Below, piece after piece: positions 17,203 to 25,418 of a stretch of DNA of 64,000 nt. A program made the position numbers and the translations under genes. Location: assembly GCA_019115145.1 (NCBI GenBank), contig DXED01000029.1, forward strand, positions 1 through 64,000, in the 5' to 3' direction. The notes beneath the pieces were generated by a model. It saw only the letters and a program-made list of their open reading frames with translations, did not search any database and had not been told where the DNA came from. Origin of the DNA: Claveliimonas intestinigallinarum (GTDB lineage Bacteria; Bacillota; Clostridia; Lachnospirales; Lachnospiraceae). Every line of letters starts with the position of its first letter. The stretch's first letter is position 1.

Positions 17203-18171
17203 CTATTCAAACGGATATTTCACGCCCCAGTCGGCCCGAAGGGCGTCCATCCACTCCATGATCCGCAGCGTCTCGGCGTGGGGCATCTCCTCGCATTCCA
17301 GCTCTCCTGCGGCGATGGCGCGCCGGCAGGCCTGAACCTCGTACTCGTAGCCTGTGATCTGCTCCGGCACTTTTATCTCCCGCACAAGATGGCGGTCCGG
17401 CGCATAGATTTGAATTGTATCAATATTGTTAATATTGCAGGCAATCATATACCCCTTTGTTCCATAAATAATCCCGTACTGCTCTGTATCCGCCCACATG
17501 CCTGTGTGGAGCACAGCCAGCTTTCCGTCCCTGTAGGTGAGGATGATAGCGTCCTGGCCATCCACGCCTGTGTCGGTCTTCACGCACTCGGAGGTCATTT
17601 TCACAATGTCGTCCCCCAGCACCATGCTGGCAAAATTAAGGGTGTAGACACCCACATCCAGAAGAGCGCCGCCGGCAAGGTCAGGTCTTAACATCCTTTC
17701 TTTATCTGTCAGCTCATATCCCAGATTGGCGCTGATCATCTTGATCTCTCCCAGCTCCCCGGAGGCGATGATGTCGTCGATCATCTTCCGGGAGGGCATA
17801 TATCTTGTCCAGATGGCCTCTGTGATAAACACCTTCTTTTCCGCCGCATAGTCCAGCAGCTCCCTGGCCTGGGCCGCGTTGGCTGTAAACGACTTTTCGC
17901 AGAGTACCGGCTTGCCGTAGGAAATACACAGCTTCCCGTGCTCCAGGTGATGGGAATGTGGCGTGGCTATGTACACCAGCTCCACCTCCTCATCAGCCAG
18001 CATCTCCTCGTAGGAGCCGTATGCCTTTTCCACATGATTTTTCCTGGCAAATTCCTCCGCCTTCTCAGGGCTCCTGGACGCCACGGCGTAAGCCTCCGCC
18101 TCCTTCATCCCATTTAATGTCTTTGCCATGGTTGCTGCGATCCGGCCCGCCCCCAAAATACCTACCTTCAT
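17203..18171 (-). CDS. Gfo/Idh/MocA-family NAD(P)-dependent oxidoreductase
   Basis: A 322-residue enzyme with an N-terminal Rossmann fold (VGILGAGRIAATMA), the family motif CEKSFTANAAQ where Lys near residue 92 is the usual catalytic lysine, and a C-terminal alpha/beta domain containing GGALLDVGVYTLNF. The latter resembles the dimeric dihydrodiol dehydrogenase branch. It probably oxidises or reduces a sugar or polyol; the substrate is not visible. AGGAGG precedes the ATG. It is a single gene bounded by repeat copy C and by the divergent spore-coat genes. Confidence 0.87.
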   Translation of the reverse strand: MKVGILGAGRIAATMAKTLNGMKEAEAYAVASRSPEKAEEFARKNHVEKAYGSYEEMLADEEVELVYIATPHSHHLEHGKLCISYGKPVLCEKSFTANAAQARELLDYAAEKKVFITEAIWTRYMPSRKMIDDIIASGELGEIKMISANLGYELTDKERMLRPDLAGGALLDVGVYTLNFASMVLGDDIVKMTSECVKTDTGVDGQDAIILTYRDGKLAVLHTGMWADTEQYGIIYGTKGYMIACNINNIDTIQIYAPDRHLVREIKVPEQITGYEYEVQACRRAIAAGELECEEMPHAETLRIMEWMDALRADWGVKYPFE

Positions 18172-18357
18172 ATTCTGTCTGTACCTCCTGTTTCCTTATT
18201 AATGATATCTGTCTGTAATATATCACCTGCCGCCCGGGAAGTAAAGAAGGAAGCTGTTCGACGCGTCCATATGGCAGGATTTTTTTCGTATCCTGTATAT
18301 TTTCTCCTGTTTTCCCAAACACTAACAGCGCAGTACACAAAAAGGAGGTAGAAAAAC

Positions 18358-18540
18358 ATGTCTGAAATATCTGTTCTCGACCTGCAGAACCTGCGCCATC
18401 TCATCGGCGGCTACGAGACCAGCTGTCAGAAAATGTCAGAGTACGCCAGCATGGCTCAGGACGCTGAAATAAAAAAGCTGTTCCAGGACGCAGCCGACAG
18501 CGCCATGCAGAACAAGCAGGAGCTCCTTCGCTTTCTGTAG
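18358..18540 (+). CDS. Small protein paired with a CotF-type spore coat protein
   Basis: A 60-residue helical, Met/Gln-rich protein (ISVLDLQNLRHLIGGYETSC). It starts behind AAGGAGGTAG and is followed 61 bases later by the CotF-domain protein. In related genomes, as I recall, the two form a conserved pair; the function of the short partner is not known to me. It is likely made during sporulation and placed in the coat. Confidence 0.7.
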   Translation: MSEISVLDLQNLRHLIGGYETSCQKMSEYASMAQDAEIKKLFQDAADSAMQNKQELLRFL

Positions 18541-18601
18541 GCTCTGCCTGCCGGAAGCCAAAGACAGAAAAAGGAAAAAATAACAGCGAGGAGGAAAGAA
18601 A

Positions 18602-18862
18602 ATGCTGAATGAAAAGACAATGGTTGCGGACGCCCTTGCCGGAGTGAACGGGGAGCTCACCCGATTTGGCGAGATGATCCCACAGACAGAAAACAAGGAG
18701 CTGAAGCAGTGCTTAAAGCAGATGCGGAACGCCTGTGAAATGTCCCAGGAAAAGCTCTACGATCTGGCCCGCGAGCGCAGCTACTATGTGCCCGCCGCCA
18801 AGGCGAGCCAGCAGGAGATCGAGCACGTCCGCTCGATTCTGACCCAGCCGTCCATGAAATAG
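18602..18862 (+). CDS. CotF-family spore coat protein
   Basis: An 86-residue helical protein: KTMVADALAGVNGELTRFG, then ETCEMSQ-like segment NACEMSQEKLYDLARERSYY and YVPAAKASQQE. This pattern, with conserved YYVPA, is typical of the CotF coat domain. AGGAGG precedes the ATG. Its presence argues for a spore-forming host. No sigma-A promoter is seen before the pair; a sporulation promoter is likely but was not identified. Confidence 0.78.
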   Translation: MLNEKTMVADALAGVNGELTRFGEMIPQTENKELKQCLKQMRNACEMSQEKLYDLARERSYYVPAAKASQQEIEHVRSILTQPSMK

Positions 18863-19162
18863 GCGGATCATCCTTTGCAGCGCGTGGCCGGAGCGGACGC
18901 CCTCGGCCACGCCGCCTACATACCGGGATAGCCCGGACAGGCCAGAGCTGCGTCCCCCTCTTTCCCATCCGCTCCAGTCACTCCTCTCCCTCCTGCAAAA
19001 TGAATGAAAAACGCTTATAAATTTCATTTTTCTTGATATTTCTTACGAATTTCCTTATTAAATGGATATTTTTTGCAGGAAACGATTGACGGGCGTTCAG
19101 TTTGTCGCTACAATGGTAACATTGAGTGAAAAATGAGAAAAATGATGATGGAGGATGCAAGG
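18863..19162. other. Intergenic region with hairpin and start of the aminotransferase unit
   Basis: Contains a GC-rich hairpin GCGTGGCCG (18882-18890) with CGGCCACGC (18904-18912), without a T-run, which may end the coat gene transcript. The right half is AT-rich and carries the aminotransferase promoter. No gene was seen. Confidence 0.5.
19086..19114 (+). promoter_or_regulatory. Promoter of the aminotransferase gene
   Basis: TTGACG (19086-19091), 17 bases, TACAAT (19109-19114), about 50 bases before the chosen ATG. Confidence 0.7.
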
Positions 19163-20449
19163 ATGGCAGCATATGAAGAATTGTCAAAAGAGGAACTGTT
19201 GAAAATCAAATCTGAACTGGAGGCTGAGTTTGAGCAGGTAAAAGCCCAGGGGCTGAAGCTGGATATGTCCAGAGGAAAACCGTCCACAGAGCAGTTAAAT
19301 CTGTCCATGGGCATGATGGATGTTCTGAACAGCAGCTCTGACCTTGTGTGCGAGGAAGGCGTAGACTGCCGCAACTACGGCGTTCTGGACGGCATCCGGG
19401 AGGCGAAGCAGCTTCTCGCCGATATGATGGAGGTCCCGAAGGACAATATCGTGATCTTCGGCAACTCCAGCCTGAATATCATGTACGACACCATCGCCCG
19501 CTCCATGACCCACGGCGTGATGGGAAGCACCCCATGGTGCAAGCTGGACAAGGTAAAATTCTTATGTCCTGTCCCCGGCTATGACCGCCATTTCAAGATC
19601 ACAGAGTACTTTGGCATTGAGATGATCAATGTGCCCATGACTCCCACCGGCCCGGACATGGACATGGTGGAGGAGCTGGTGAGCACTGACCCGGCCATCA
19701 AGGGTATCTGGTGCGTTCCGAAATACTCCAACCCCCAGGGCATCACCTACTCTGATGAGACTGTGCACCGCTTTGCCAAGCTGAACCCGGCCGCGGAGGA
19801 CTTCCGCATCTTCTGGGACAACGCGTACGGCATCCACCATTTATATGAAGATAAACAGGATTACCTCATCGAGATCCTCATGGAGTGCAAAAAAGAGGGG
19901 CATCCGGATATGGTATACAAATTCTCATCCACATCCAAGATCAGCTTCCCCGGCTCCGGCATCGCCGCTATCGCCGCCTCCACAGCCAACCTGAAGGCGA
20001 TCCGGGAGCAGATGAGCATCCAGACTATCGGTCACGACAAGGTGAACCAGCTCCGCCACGCGAGATATTTCAAGGATATCCACGGCATGGTGCAGCACAT
20101 GAAAAAGCACGCGGACATCATGCGTCCCAAGTTCGAGGCTGTCCTCTCCACTCTGGAAAGAGAGATCGGAGGCCTTGGAATCGGCTCCTGGCTGTCCCCG
20201 AGAGGAGGCTACTTCATCTCCTTTGATGCCCTCCCGGGATGCGCGAAGAAAATCGTGGCAAAGGCAAAGGAGGCGGGCCTGATCATGACAGAGGCGGGCG
20301 CCACCTTCCCCTACGGAAAGGATCCCCAGGACAGCAACATCCGCATCGCTCCCTCCTACCCCACAGCCGAGGAGCTTAAGGTCGCCACAGAGATCTTTGT
20401 CCTCAGCGTCAAGCTGGTGAGCATTGACAAGATCCTTGAGAGCAAATAA
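19163..20449 (+). CDS. PLP-dependent class I aminotransferase (aspartate type Ic)
   Basis: A 428-residue fold-type I PLP enzyme. It matches the distinctive group of aspartate aminotransferases with the N-terminal LDMSRGKPSTEQLNLSMGM, GNSSLNIMYDTIARS, WCVPKYSNPQGITYS and the PLP lysine in FSSTSKISFPGSG. It transfers amino groups between aspartate or a similar amino acid and 2-oxoglutarate. ATG at 19163 has GGAGG eight bases upstream; ten more codons upstream are unlikely to be used. It is a single-gene unit with its own promoter and terminator. Confidence 0.88.
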   Translation: MAAYEELSKEELLKIKSELEAEFEQVKAQGLKLDMSRGKPSTEQLNLSMGMMDVLNSSSDLVCEEGVDCRNYGVLDGIREAKQLLADMMEVPKDNIVIFGNSSLNIMYDTIARSMTHGVMGSTPWCKLDKVKFLCPVPGYDRHFKITEYFGIEMINVPMTPTGPDMDMVEELVSTDPAIKGIWCVPKYSNPQGITYSDETVHRFAKLNPAAEDFRIFWDNAYGIHHLYEDKQDYLIEILMECKKEGHPDMVYKFSSTSKISFPGSGIAAIAASTANLKAIREQMSIQTIGHDKVNQLRHARYFKDIHGMVQHMKKHADIMRPKFEAVLSTLEREIGGLGIGSWLSPRGGYFISFDALPGCAKKIVAKAKEAGLIMTEAGATFPYGKDPQDSNIRIAPSYPTAEELKVATEIFVLSVKLVSIDKILESK

Positions 20450-20470
20450 AAAGCAAGTTATAAATGTACA

Positions 20471-20511
20471 AAAACGTGCGCAAAGAAGAAATCTCCTTCC
20501 GCGCACGTTTT
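20471..20511 (+). terminator. Terminator of the aminotransferase gene
   Basis: Stem AAAACGTGCGC (20471-20481) with GCGCACGTTTT (20501-20511), followed by CTTTTTT. It also serves the convergent CcdA-TlpA gene. Confidence 0.85.
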
Positions 20512-20524
20512 CTTTTTTCCTCTC

Positions 20525-21817
20525 TCAGCTCTCTTTGGCTCCCTCCAGCGTCTGCCGGATGATGCTCTCCATGTTCTCCCGGCTCAGGGCGCCGCTGACA
20601 TAGCCGTACACCTTCCCCTCCCGGTCGATCATGTAGGTGGTAGGGTAGGCGCTAATCCCGAACATGGCACTCACCTCCCCTGTCTCATCCATAAGAACCG
20701 GGTAGGTGTAGCCATTTTCTTCCATGAAGCCTATCACCTCTTCCTTTGTCCCCTCGCCTCCCAGCCCCGGCGTGGCGACACTCAGGAAAACAACCTCCGC
20801 CTCCTCTCCCATAGCTTCGTATTCCTGGTAGAGGGCCTGGATATCCGGCATCTCCATCCTGCAGGGAGAGCACCAGGTGGCCCAGAAGTTCAGGAAGATG
20901 ACCTTCCCCCTGTAGTCGGAAATGCTGTGCCGCGCGCCGTACTGATCTGTCAGTGTGAACTCCACCGCACCGGAACTGCTCTCCTGGTCAGTGCCGTCCT
21001 GCTGGCTGCCCTCGCCTCCGCTCTCCTCTCCGTCGCTCTCGCCGCCATCCTCTGTATTTTCGGACACACGCTCCTGGCCCGTGTCTCCCACGCCGGACAG
21101 ATAGCCCGTGATATCATTCATTTTCCCGGTAAACATCATAAGTCCCATGAGGATCATCAGCACAGCACCGATCTTGACCGTGTACTTTACAATATTCATA
21201 TGCCTCCTGAAAAGCTTCAGAAGGGAGGTGGTGAAAATGCCCACCGCCAGGAAGGGCAGGACAAATCCCAGGGTGTAGACGCCGATCATGAGAAATCCCT
21301 TCGCCCTTGTGCCGGCGGAGGCCGTCATGAGGAGTACACTGGATAGGGCCGGTCCCACGCAGGGCGTCCAGGCAAAGCTGAAGGAAAAGCCCATCAGGAG
21401 GGCTGTCACAGGGGACATGGCCATCCGATCCAGGTGAAAGGGCAGCCTGTGCTCATTTCCCAGCAGTCTCGAGGAGCCGAACACCCCCAGCTGGTAGAGC
21501 CCCAGGGCGACGACAAGGATACCGCCCGCCTTTGCGAACATGCTCTGATAATCTCTGAAAAAGCTGCCCGCCGCGGACACGCCAAACCCCAGCAGAAAAA
21601 AGGTAAAGCTGATGCCGAGGACGAAAAATACGGTGTTTACCAGTACCTTTCCCCTGGGATAGTGCCAGACTCCCTCCTCATCCTTCACTCCTGTCCCGCC
21701 CGACAGGTAGCCGATGTAGAGCGGAATGAGGGGGAATACGCAGGGGGAGAGAAAGCTCAAAAGCCCCTGGATCAATACTGTCAAAGCCGGAATACTCACA
21801 TCCAGATCAAAACCCAT
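20525..21817 (-). CDS. CcdA transmembrane domain fused to TlpA-like thioredoxin
   Basis: A 430-residue fusion. Residues 1-230 are a CcdA/DsbD-type electron-transfer membrane domain with six spans and the two conserved redox cysteines (GLLSFLSPCVFPLIPLYIG and SFAWTPCVGPALSSV). An acidic, Ser/Gly-rich linker follows. Residues from about 290 are a TlpA/ResA-like thioredoxin domain with WATWCSPCRMEMP and the cis-Pro region SAYPTTYMIDREG. It should pass electrons from cytoplasmic thioredoxin across the membrane to its own outer domain and reduce extracytoplasmic disulfides. ATG at 21817 follows GGAGG; a TTG four codons upstream is the alternative. Confidence 0.92.
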   Translation of the reverse strand: MGFDLDVSIPALTVLIQGLLSFLSPCVFPLIPLYIGYLSGGTGVKDEEGVWHYPRGKVLVNTVFFVLGISFTFFLLGFGVSAAGSFFRDYQSMFAKAGGILVVALGLYQLGVFGSSRLLGNEHRLPFHLDRMAMSPVTALLMGFSFSFAWTPCVGPALSSVLLMTASAGTRAKGFLMIGVYTLGFVLPFLAVGIFTTSLLKLFRRHMNIVKYTVKIGAVLMILMGLMMFTGKMNDITGYLSGVGDTGQERVSENTEDGGESDGEESGGEGSQQDGTDQESSSGAVEFTLTDQYGARHSISDYRGKVIFLNFWATWCSPCRMEMPDIQALYQEYEAMGEEAEVVFLSVATPGLGGEGTKEEVIGFMEENGYTYPVLMDETGEVSAMFGISAYPTTYMIDREGKVYGYVSGALSRENMESIIRQTLEGAKES

Positions 21818-21903
21818 AGAAACCTCCAAAGGGCGGCCCAGGCCGCCAATAATTTTCTCCTATCATATCTGTTTTTCCCCATACCGTCAACCGCTATCCT
21901 GCA

Positions 21904-21932
21904 TTGACACACACTGTTTCCCTCCCTATAAT
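21904..21932 (+). promoter_or_regulatory. Consensus promoter of the second MATE gene
   Basis: TTGACA (21904-21909), 17 bases, TATAAT (21927-21932); the ribosome site GGGAGGG and ATG follow within 35 bases. Confidence 0.85.
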
Positions 21933-21963
21933 AGAAAATAGTGCATTTGGGAGGGAAATTTTT

Positions 21964-23298
21964 ATGCAGGAAAGCAAACTTCTGACAGGCAGCATCACAA
22001 AGAGCCTGCTCATCTTCGCACTGCCCATGATCGCGGGAAATCTCCTGCAGCAGTGCTACAATATCGCGGACACCATCATCGTGGGCCGCTTTCTCGGGGC
22101 GGACGCCCTGGCGGCAGTGGGGAGTGCCTACACTCTGATGACCTTTCTTACCTCTATCATCCTGGGGCTCTGTATGGGCAGCGGCGCCTCCTTTTCCATC
22201 AGCTACGGCCAGCAGGATTTTGACCGGATGAAGTCGGGCATCTTTCAGTCCTTTGTCTTTATCGGCGCGGTGACAGTCGTGCTGAACGTGGCGGTCTTTG
22301 CCGGCATCCGGGGAATCATCTGGTTCCTGCGTGTCCCCGGCTCCATCACAGGATTGATGGAGGATTATCTCCTTGTCATATTCGCAGGAATTGTCGGGAC
22401 ATTTCTCTACAATTATTTCGCCTGCCTGCTGCGGTCCATCGGGAACTCCAGAGTCCCCCTCATCTTCCTGGCTGTGTCCGCGGTGATGAACATTGTGCTT
22501 GATCTGGTGTTTGTGGTTGTCTTTTACTGGGGCGTGGCAGGGGCTGCCTTTGCCACCATCCTCTCCCAGTATGTGTCCGGCGTCGGTCTTGCCGTCTACA
22601 CAAGGATCCGCTTCCCGGAGATGATGCCCGGGAAGCAGCACAGAAAATGGGATCACAAAATCTTCCACGAAATCACCAGCTTTTCCTTTCTCACCTGTCT
22701 CCAGCAGTCTGTCATGAATTTTGGCATCCTCATGGTCCAGGGGCTTGTCAACAGCTTCGGCCCTGTCATCATGGCGGCCTTCGCGGCGGCGGTGAAGATC
22801 GACTCCTTCGCCTACATGCCGGTACAGGACTTTGGGAACGCGTTTTCCACCTTTATCGCCCAGAATTACGGCGCAAAAAAAGAAGACCGGATCCGGAAGG
22901 GAATGAAGAGCGCTTTCCTGTGCGCCTTCTTCTTCTGTCTCATCATCAGTCTTCTTGTATGTGTCTTCGCCAAGCCTCTGATGCAGATTTTTGTGTCTGC
23001 CGGAGAGACGGAGATCATCGCCGCCGGCGTCCACTACCTTCACATAGAGGGCTCCTTCTACTTCGGCATCGGTCTTCTCTTTCTCCTCTACGGGCTCTAC
23101 CGGGCCATCGCCCGGCCCGGCATGTCCGTGGTGCTCACAGTCATCTCCCTCGGCACCCGGGTGGCTCTTGCCTACATCCTGTCCGCTGTCCCCTGGATCG
23201 GGGTCACCGGCATCTGGATGTCCGTCCCCATCGGGTGGGTGCTGGCCGATCTGACAGGGGTGCTGTACTATATCCACATTTCGCGAAAGAGGAACTAG
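21964..23298 (+). CDS. MATE-family exporter
   Basis: A 444-residue protein with 12 spans: LLTGSITKSLLIFALPMIAG, NIADTIIVGRFLGADALAAV and a second half starting at ITSFSFLTCLQQSVMNFG. It belongs to the DinF/NorM-like MATE branch common in clostridia. ATG at 21964 lies behind GGGAGGG and directly after a consensus promoter. Its stop overlaps, tail to tail, the stop of the next MATE gene by four bases. No dedicated regulator adjoins it. Confidence 0.92.
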   Translation: MQESKLLTGSITKSLLIFALPMIAGNLLQQCYNIADTIIVGRFLGADALAAVGSAYTLMTFLTSIILGLCMGSGASFSISYGQQDFDRMKSGIFQSFVFIGAVTVVLNVAVFAGIRGIIWFLRVPGSITGLMEDYLLVIFAGIVGTFLYNYFACLLRSIGNSRVPLIFLAVSAVMNIVLDLVFVVVFYWGVAGAAFATILSQYVSGVGLAVYTRIRFPEMMPGKQHRKWDHKIFHEITSFSFLTCLQQSVMNFGILMVQGLVNSFGPVIMAAFAAAVKIDSFAYMPVQDFGNAFSTFIAQNYGAKKEDRIRKGMKSAFLCAFFFCLIISLLVCVFAKPLMQIFVSAGETEIIAAGVHYLHIEGSFYFGIGLLFLLYGLYRAIARPGMSVVLTVISLGTRVALAYILSAVPWIGVTGIWMSVPIGWVLADLTGVLYYIHISRKRN

Positions 23299-24665
23299 GG
23301 TTCCTCTTTTTTCATGAGCTTTTTAAACTCCCTGTAAAACAAAGTAGACGTGGTCAGCACCGCAATTGCGTCCGCCACCGGCTCCGCCAGGAACACGGCG
23401 AACACCTTATCCTCCAGAAGAGCCGGGAGAATGTAGATCAAGGGGATGAGCACGATGATCTTCCGGAAAATAGCCAGGAAGGCGCTGACTCTGGAATTGC
23501 CCAGGGCGATGAAGGACTGCTGGCAGGAAATCTGGATGCCCATCAGGAGCACGGAGCCCATGTAAATCCGCAGGGCCCACTTGGTCAGCTCCGCAAGCTG
23601 GGCGTCATTGGTAAAAATGACCACAAAGAGTCCCGGCACAAGCTGCACTGCCGCCCACAGCACAAAGGCGAAGGTAAAACAGCAGATCGTCTGGATCTGG
23701 AAGGCCTTCTTCACTCTGGCCATGTTTCCCGCGCCGTAGTTAAAGCTGATGATGGGCTGTCCGCCCTGGGTCAGGCCCTGCAGGGGCAGCATGGCAAACT
23801 GCATGACGCTGGACAGAATAGTCATGGCTCCCACCGCCAGATCCCCGCCGTACTTCAGCAGAGAAGAGTTAAAGCACAGAAGCAGGATGCTCTCCGTGGA
23901 CTGCATGACAAAGGGCGCCACGCCAAGACCCACGCAGGGCATGAGAAGAGACAGGCGGATGCGCAGGTTTTCTTTTTTCAGCCTGAGCACGGTCTTTTTC
24001 CCGCACAGGAACCAGACCGCCCACGCGGCGCTCAGCGCCTGAGACAGGATGGTGGCCAGGGCTGCTCCCGCCACGCCCATGTCAAACAGGAAAATGAACA
24101 CCGGGTCAAGCACAATGTTGGTGACCGCCCCGATCACCACGGTGAGCATGCTGATCTTGGAAAATCCCTGGGCGGAGATAAAGGCGTTCATGCCCAGCGT
24201 CAGCTGCACAAAGATGGTTCCAACGGCATAGATGCTCATGTACTCCTTGGCGTAGCCTATGGTATCGCTGCTGGCGCTGAAAAGATAGAGGAGGGGTTCC
24301 TGGAAGAGGAGCACCGCCGCCGTCAGGATGACAGCTATCACGATCAGGGCCGTAAAACAGTTCCCCATGATCTTCTCCGCGGTTTTGTTGTCCTTTTTTC
24401 CCATGTAGATACTGGCTCTGGGCGCTCCGCCCATGCCGATCAAACTGGCAAAGGCGGATATGATCATGATCAGGGGGAAGCAGACCCCCACTCCCGTCAG
24501 AGCCGTGGAGCCGATCTCCGGTATGTGCCCGATGTACATCCGGTCCACCATGTTATAAAGCGCATTCACGAGCTGGGATGTGATGGCCGGCACTGCCAGC
24601 GTCATCAGAAGTCGCCCTATGGGCTCCTCTCCCAGATTCACTTCTCTCGACATCTCCATCTTCAT
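23295..24665 (-). CDS. MATE-family exporter, MepA-like
   Basis: A 456-residue MATE protein: EPIGRLLMTLAVPAITSQLV, YNMVDRMYIGHIPEIGSTAL and GGAPRASIYMGKKDNKTAEK resemble the MepA branch. It has 12 spans. It is the second gene after the marR gene at 24669-25109, separated by only three bases, so the pair is translationally coupled and drug-inducible by expectation. Confidence 0.92.
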   Translation of the reverse strand: MKMEMSREVNLGEEPIGRLLMTLAVPAITSQLVNALYNMVDRMYIGHIPEIGSTALTGVGVCFPLIMIISAFASLIGMGGAPRASIYMGKKDNKTAEKIMGNCFTALIVIAVILTAAVLLFQEPLLYLFSASSDTIGYAKEYMSIYAVGTIFVQLTLGMNAFISAQGFSKISMLTVVIGAVTNIVLDPVFIFLFDMGVAGAALATILSQALSAAWAVWFLCGKKTVLRLKKENLRIRLSLLMPCVGLGVAPFVMQSTESILLLCFNSSLLKYGGDLAVGAMTILSSVMQFAMLPLQGLTQGGQPIISFNYGAGNMARVKKAFQIQTICCFTFAFVLWAAVQLVPGLFVVIFTNDAQLAELTKWALRIYMGSVLLMGIQISCQQSFIALGNSRVSAFLAIFRKIIVLIPLIYILPALLEDKVFAVFLAEPVADAIAVLTTSTLFYREFKKLMKKEEP

Positions 24666-24668
24666 TGT

Positions 24669-25109
24669 CTATCTCTCTCCTTTTTCTGTAAATCTGTCAA
24701 GAATTTTCGTCATAGTCGCCTCCATCTGGTCGATCTCCTCCTGGGAAATCCCCTCCAGAAAGGCTTCATTGATCTTTTTTATCTCCCCCTGCAGTCTGCT
24801 GACAAGAGGCGATGCCTGCTCTGTCAGACAAATTCTCTGAATCCTCCTGTCCCGCTCATCCTGCCGGCACTCCACCAGTTGTTTGGCGGCCAGGGACTCC
24901 AGGCTCCGGCTCACAAGCCCTTTGGAGACGCCCAGGATGACCCGCAGCTGGCTGGCCGTGTCAATGGTCCGGTTGTTGGACAGGAGAATGAGTATGGAAA
25001 TCTCATTGGGTGAAAACCGCTCCTCCTCGAATTTTCTGTTCAGTTCATTGGCATACACCTGCCGGATCTGGTTAAAATAGCCAAGCATGGCCTCCACTGT
25101 TCTCTGCAT
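24669..25109 (-). CDS. MarR-family regulator
   Basis: A 146-residue winged-helix protein: FSPNEISILILLSNNRTIDT, LRVILGVSKGLVSRSLESL as the recognition region and CRQDERDRRIQRICLTEQ as the wing. It is the promoter-proximal gene of a two-gene operon with the MepA-like pump. The palindrome GTTTACTTGTAAAC lies 26 bases upstream of its start codon and is a good operator candidate, which would also place it near the divergent MFS promoter. Confidence 0.88.
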   Translation of the reverse strand: MQRTVEAMLGYFNQIRQVYANELNRKFEEERFSPNEISILILLSNNRTIDTASQLRVILGVSKGLVSRSLESLAAKQLVECRQDERDRRIQRICLTEQASPLVSRLQGEIKKINEAFLEGISQEEIDQMEATMTKILDRFTEKGER

Positions 25110-25135
25110 GTCTCTTCCCCCGCAAGGTCACTATA

Positions 25136-25149
25136 GTTTACTTGTAAAC
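25136..25149. promoter_or_regulatory. Probable MarR operator
   Basis: GTTTACTTGTAAAC: 6-base inverted arms separated by TT, between the marR gene and the divergent MFS leader. Confidence 0.55.
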
Positions 25150-25193
25150 AATATGCAGTGTATAACAAAAGGCGGCATCTGTCAATGCCGATG

Positions 25194-25222
25194 TTGTCAT
25201 CAGGAGACGTTTCCGGTATAAT
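25194..25222 (+). promoter_or_regulatory. Promoter of the MFS leader transcript
   Basis: TTGTCA (25194-25199), 17 bases, TATAAT (25217-25222). Transcription from here gives a leader of about 190 bases before the MFS ATG. Confidence 0.7.
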
Positions 25223-25271
25223 AGCAGATACACGACACATATGCGCACTTTCTGAGAGAGGAGGCATCCAC

Positions 25272-25310
25272 GTGAGGCTTTGTATTGCAGCTGCTCCGTG
25301 CAGAGTCTGA
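25272..25310 (+). CDS. Putative 12-residue leader peptide
   Basis: A GTG codon seven bases after AGGAGG (25259-25264) opens a 12-codon frame, MRLCIAAAPCRV, ending at TGA 25308-25310. It is too short to be a normal protein; the strong ribosome site and its position before overlapping hairpins suggest a regulatory leader for the MFS exporter. Confidence 0.45.
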   Translation: MRLCIAAAPCRV

Positions 25311-25363
25311 TCCCGGACGGGACTGACACGGAGCTTTGTCAAACGGAAAATACTGCCGTCCGG
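25293..25363 (+). promoter_or_regulatory. Possible attenuator hairpins before the MFS gene
   Basis: GCTCCGTG (25293-25300) pairs with CACGGAGC (25327-25334), enclosing TCCCG/CGGGA (25311-25322). Alternatively CCGGACGG (25313-25320) can pair with CCGTCCGG (25356-25363). The two folds exclude each other, and the leader-peptide stop lies inside the first. Confidence 0.45.
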
Positions 25364-25418
25364 AAAGGGCTTTGCACTTTTGATCTGTTTTATCAAAAAA
25401 GAGAAAAGGAGCAAAGTC

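Noticed and set aside
21796..23277. A 493-codon open frame on the minus strand across the second MATE gene
   Set aside because: It is antisense to a clear membrane protein, is rich in His/Asp/Gly with no fold, and has no ribosome site; it is a shadow of GC-biased codons.
22647..25013. A 788-codon open frame on the plus strand
   Set aside because: It crosses one MATE gene out of frame and then runs antisense to another MATE gene and marR, with low-complexity His/Gln/Arg composition.
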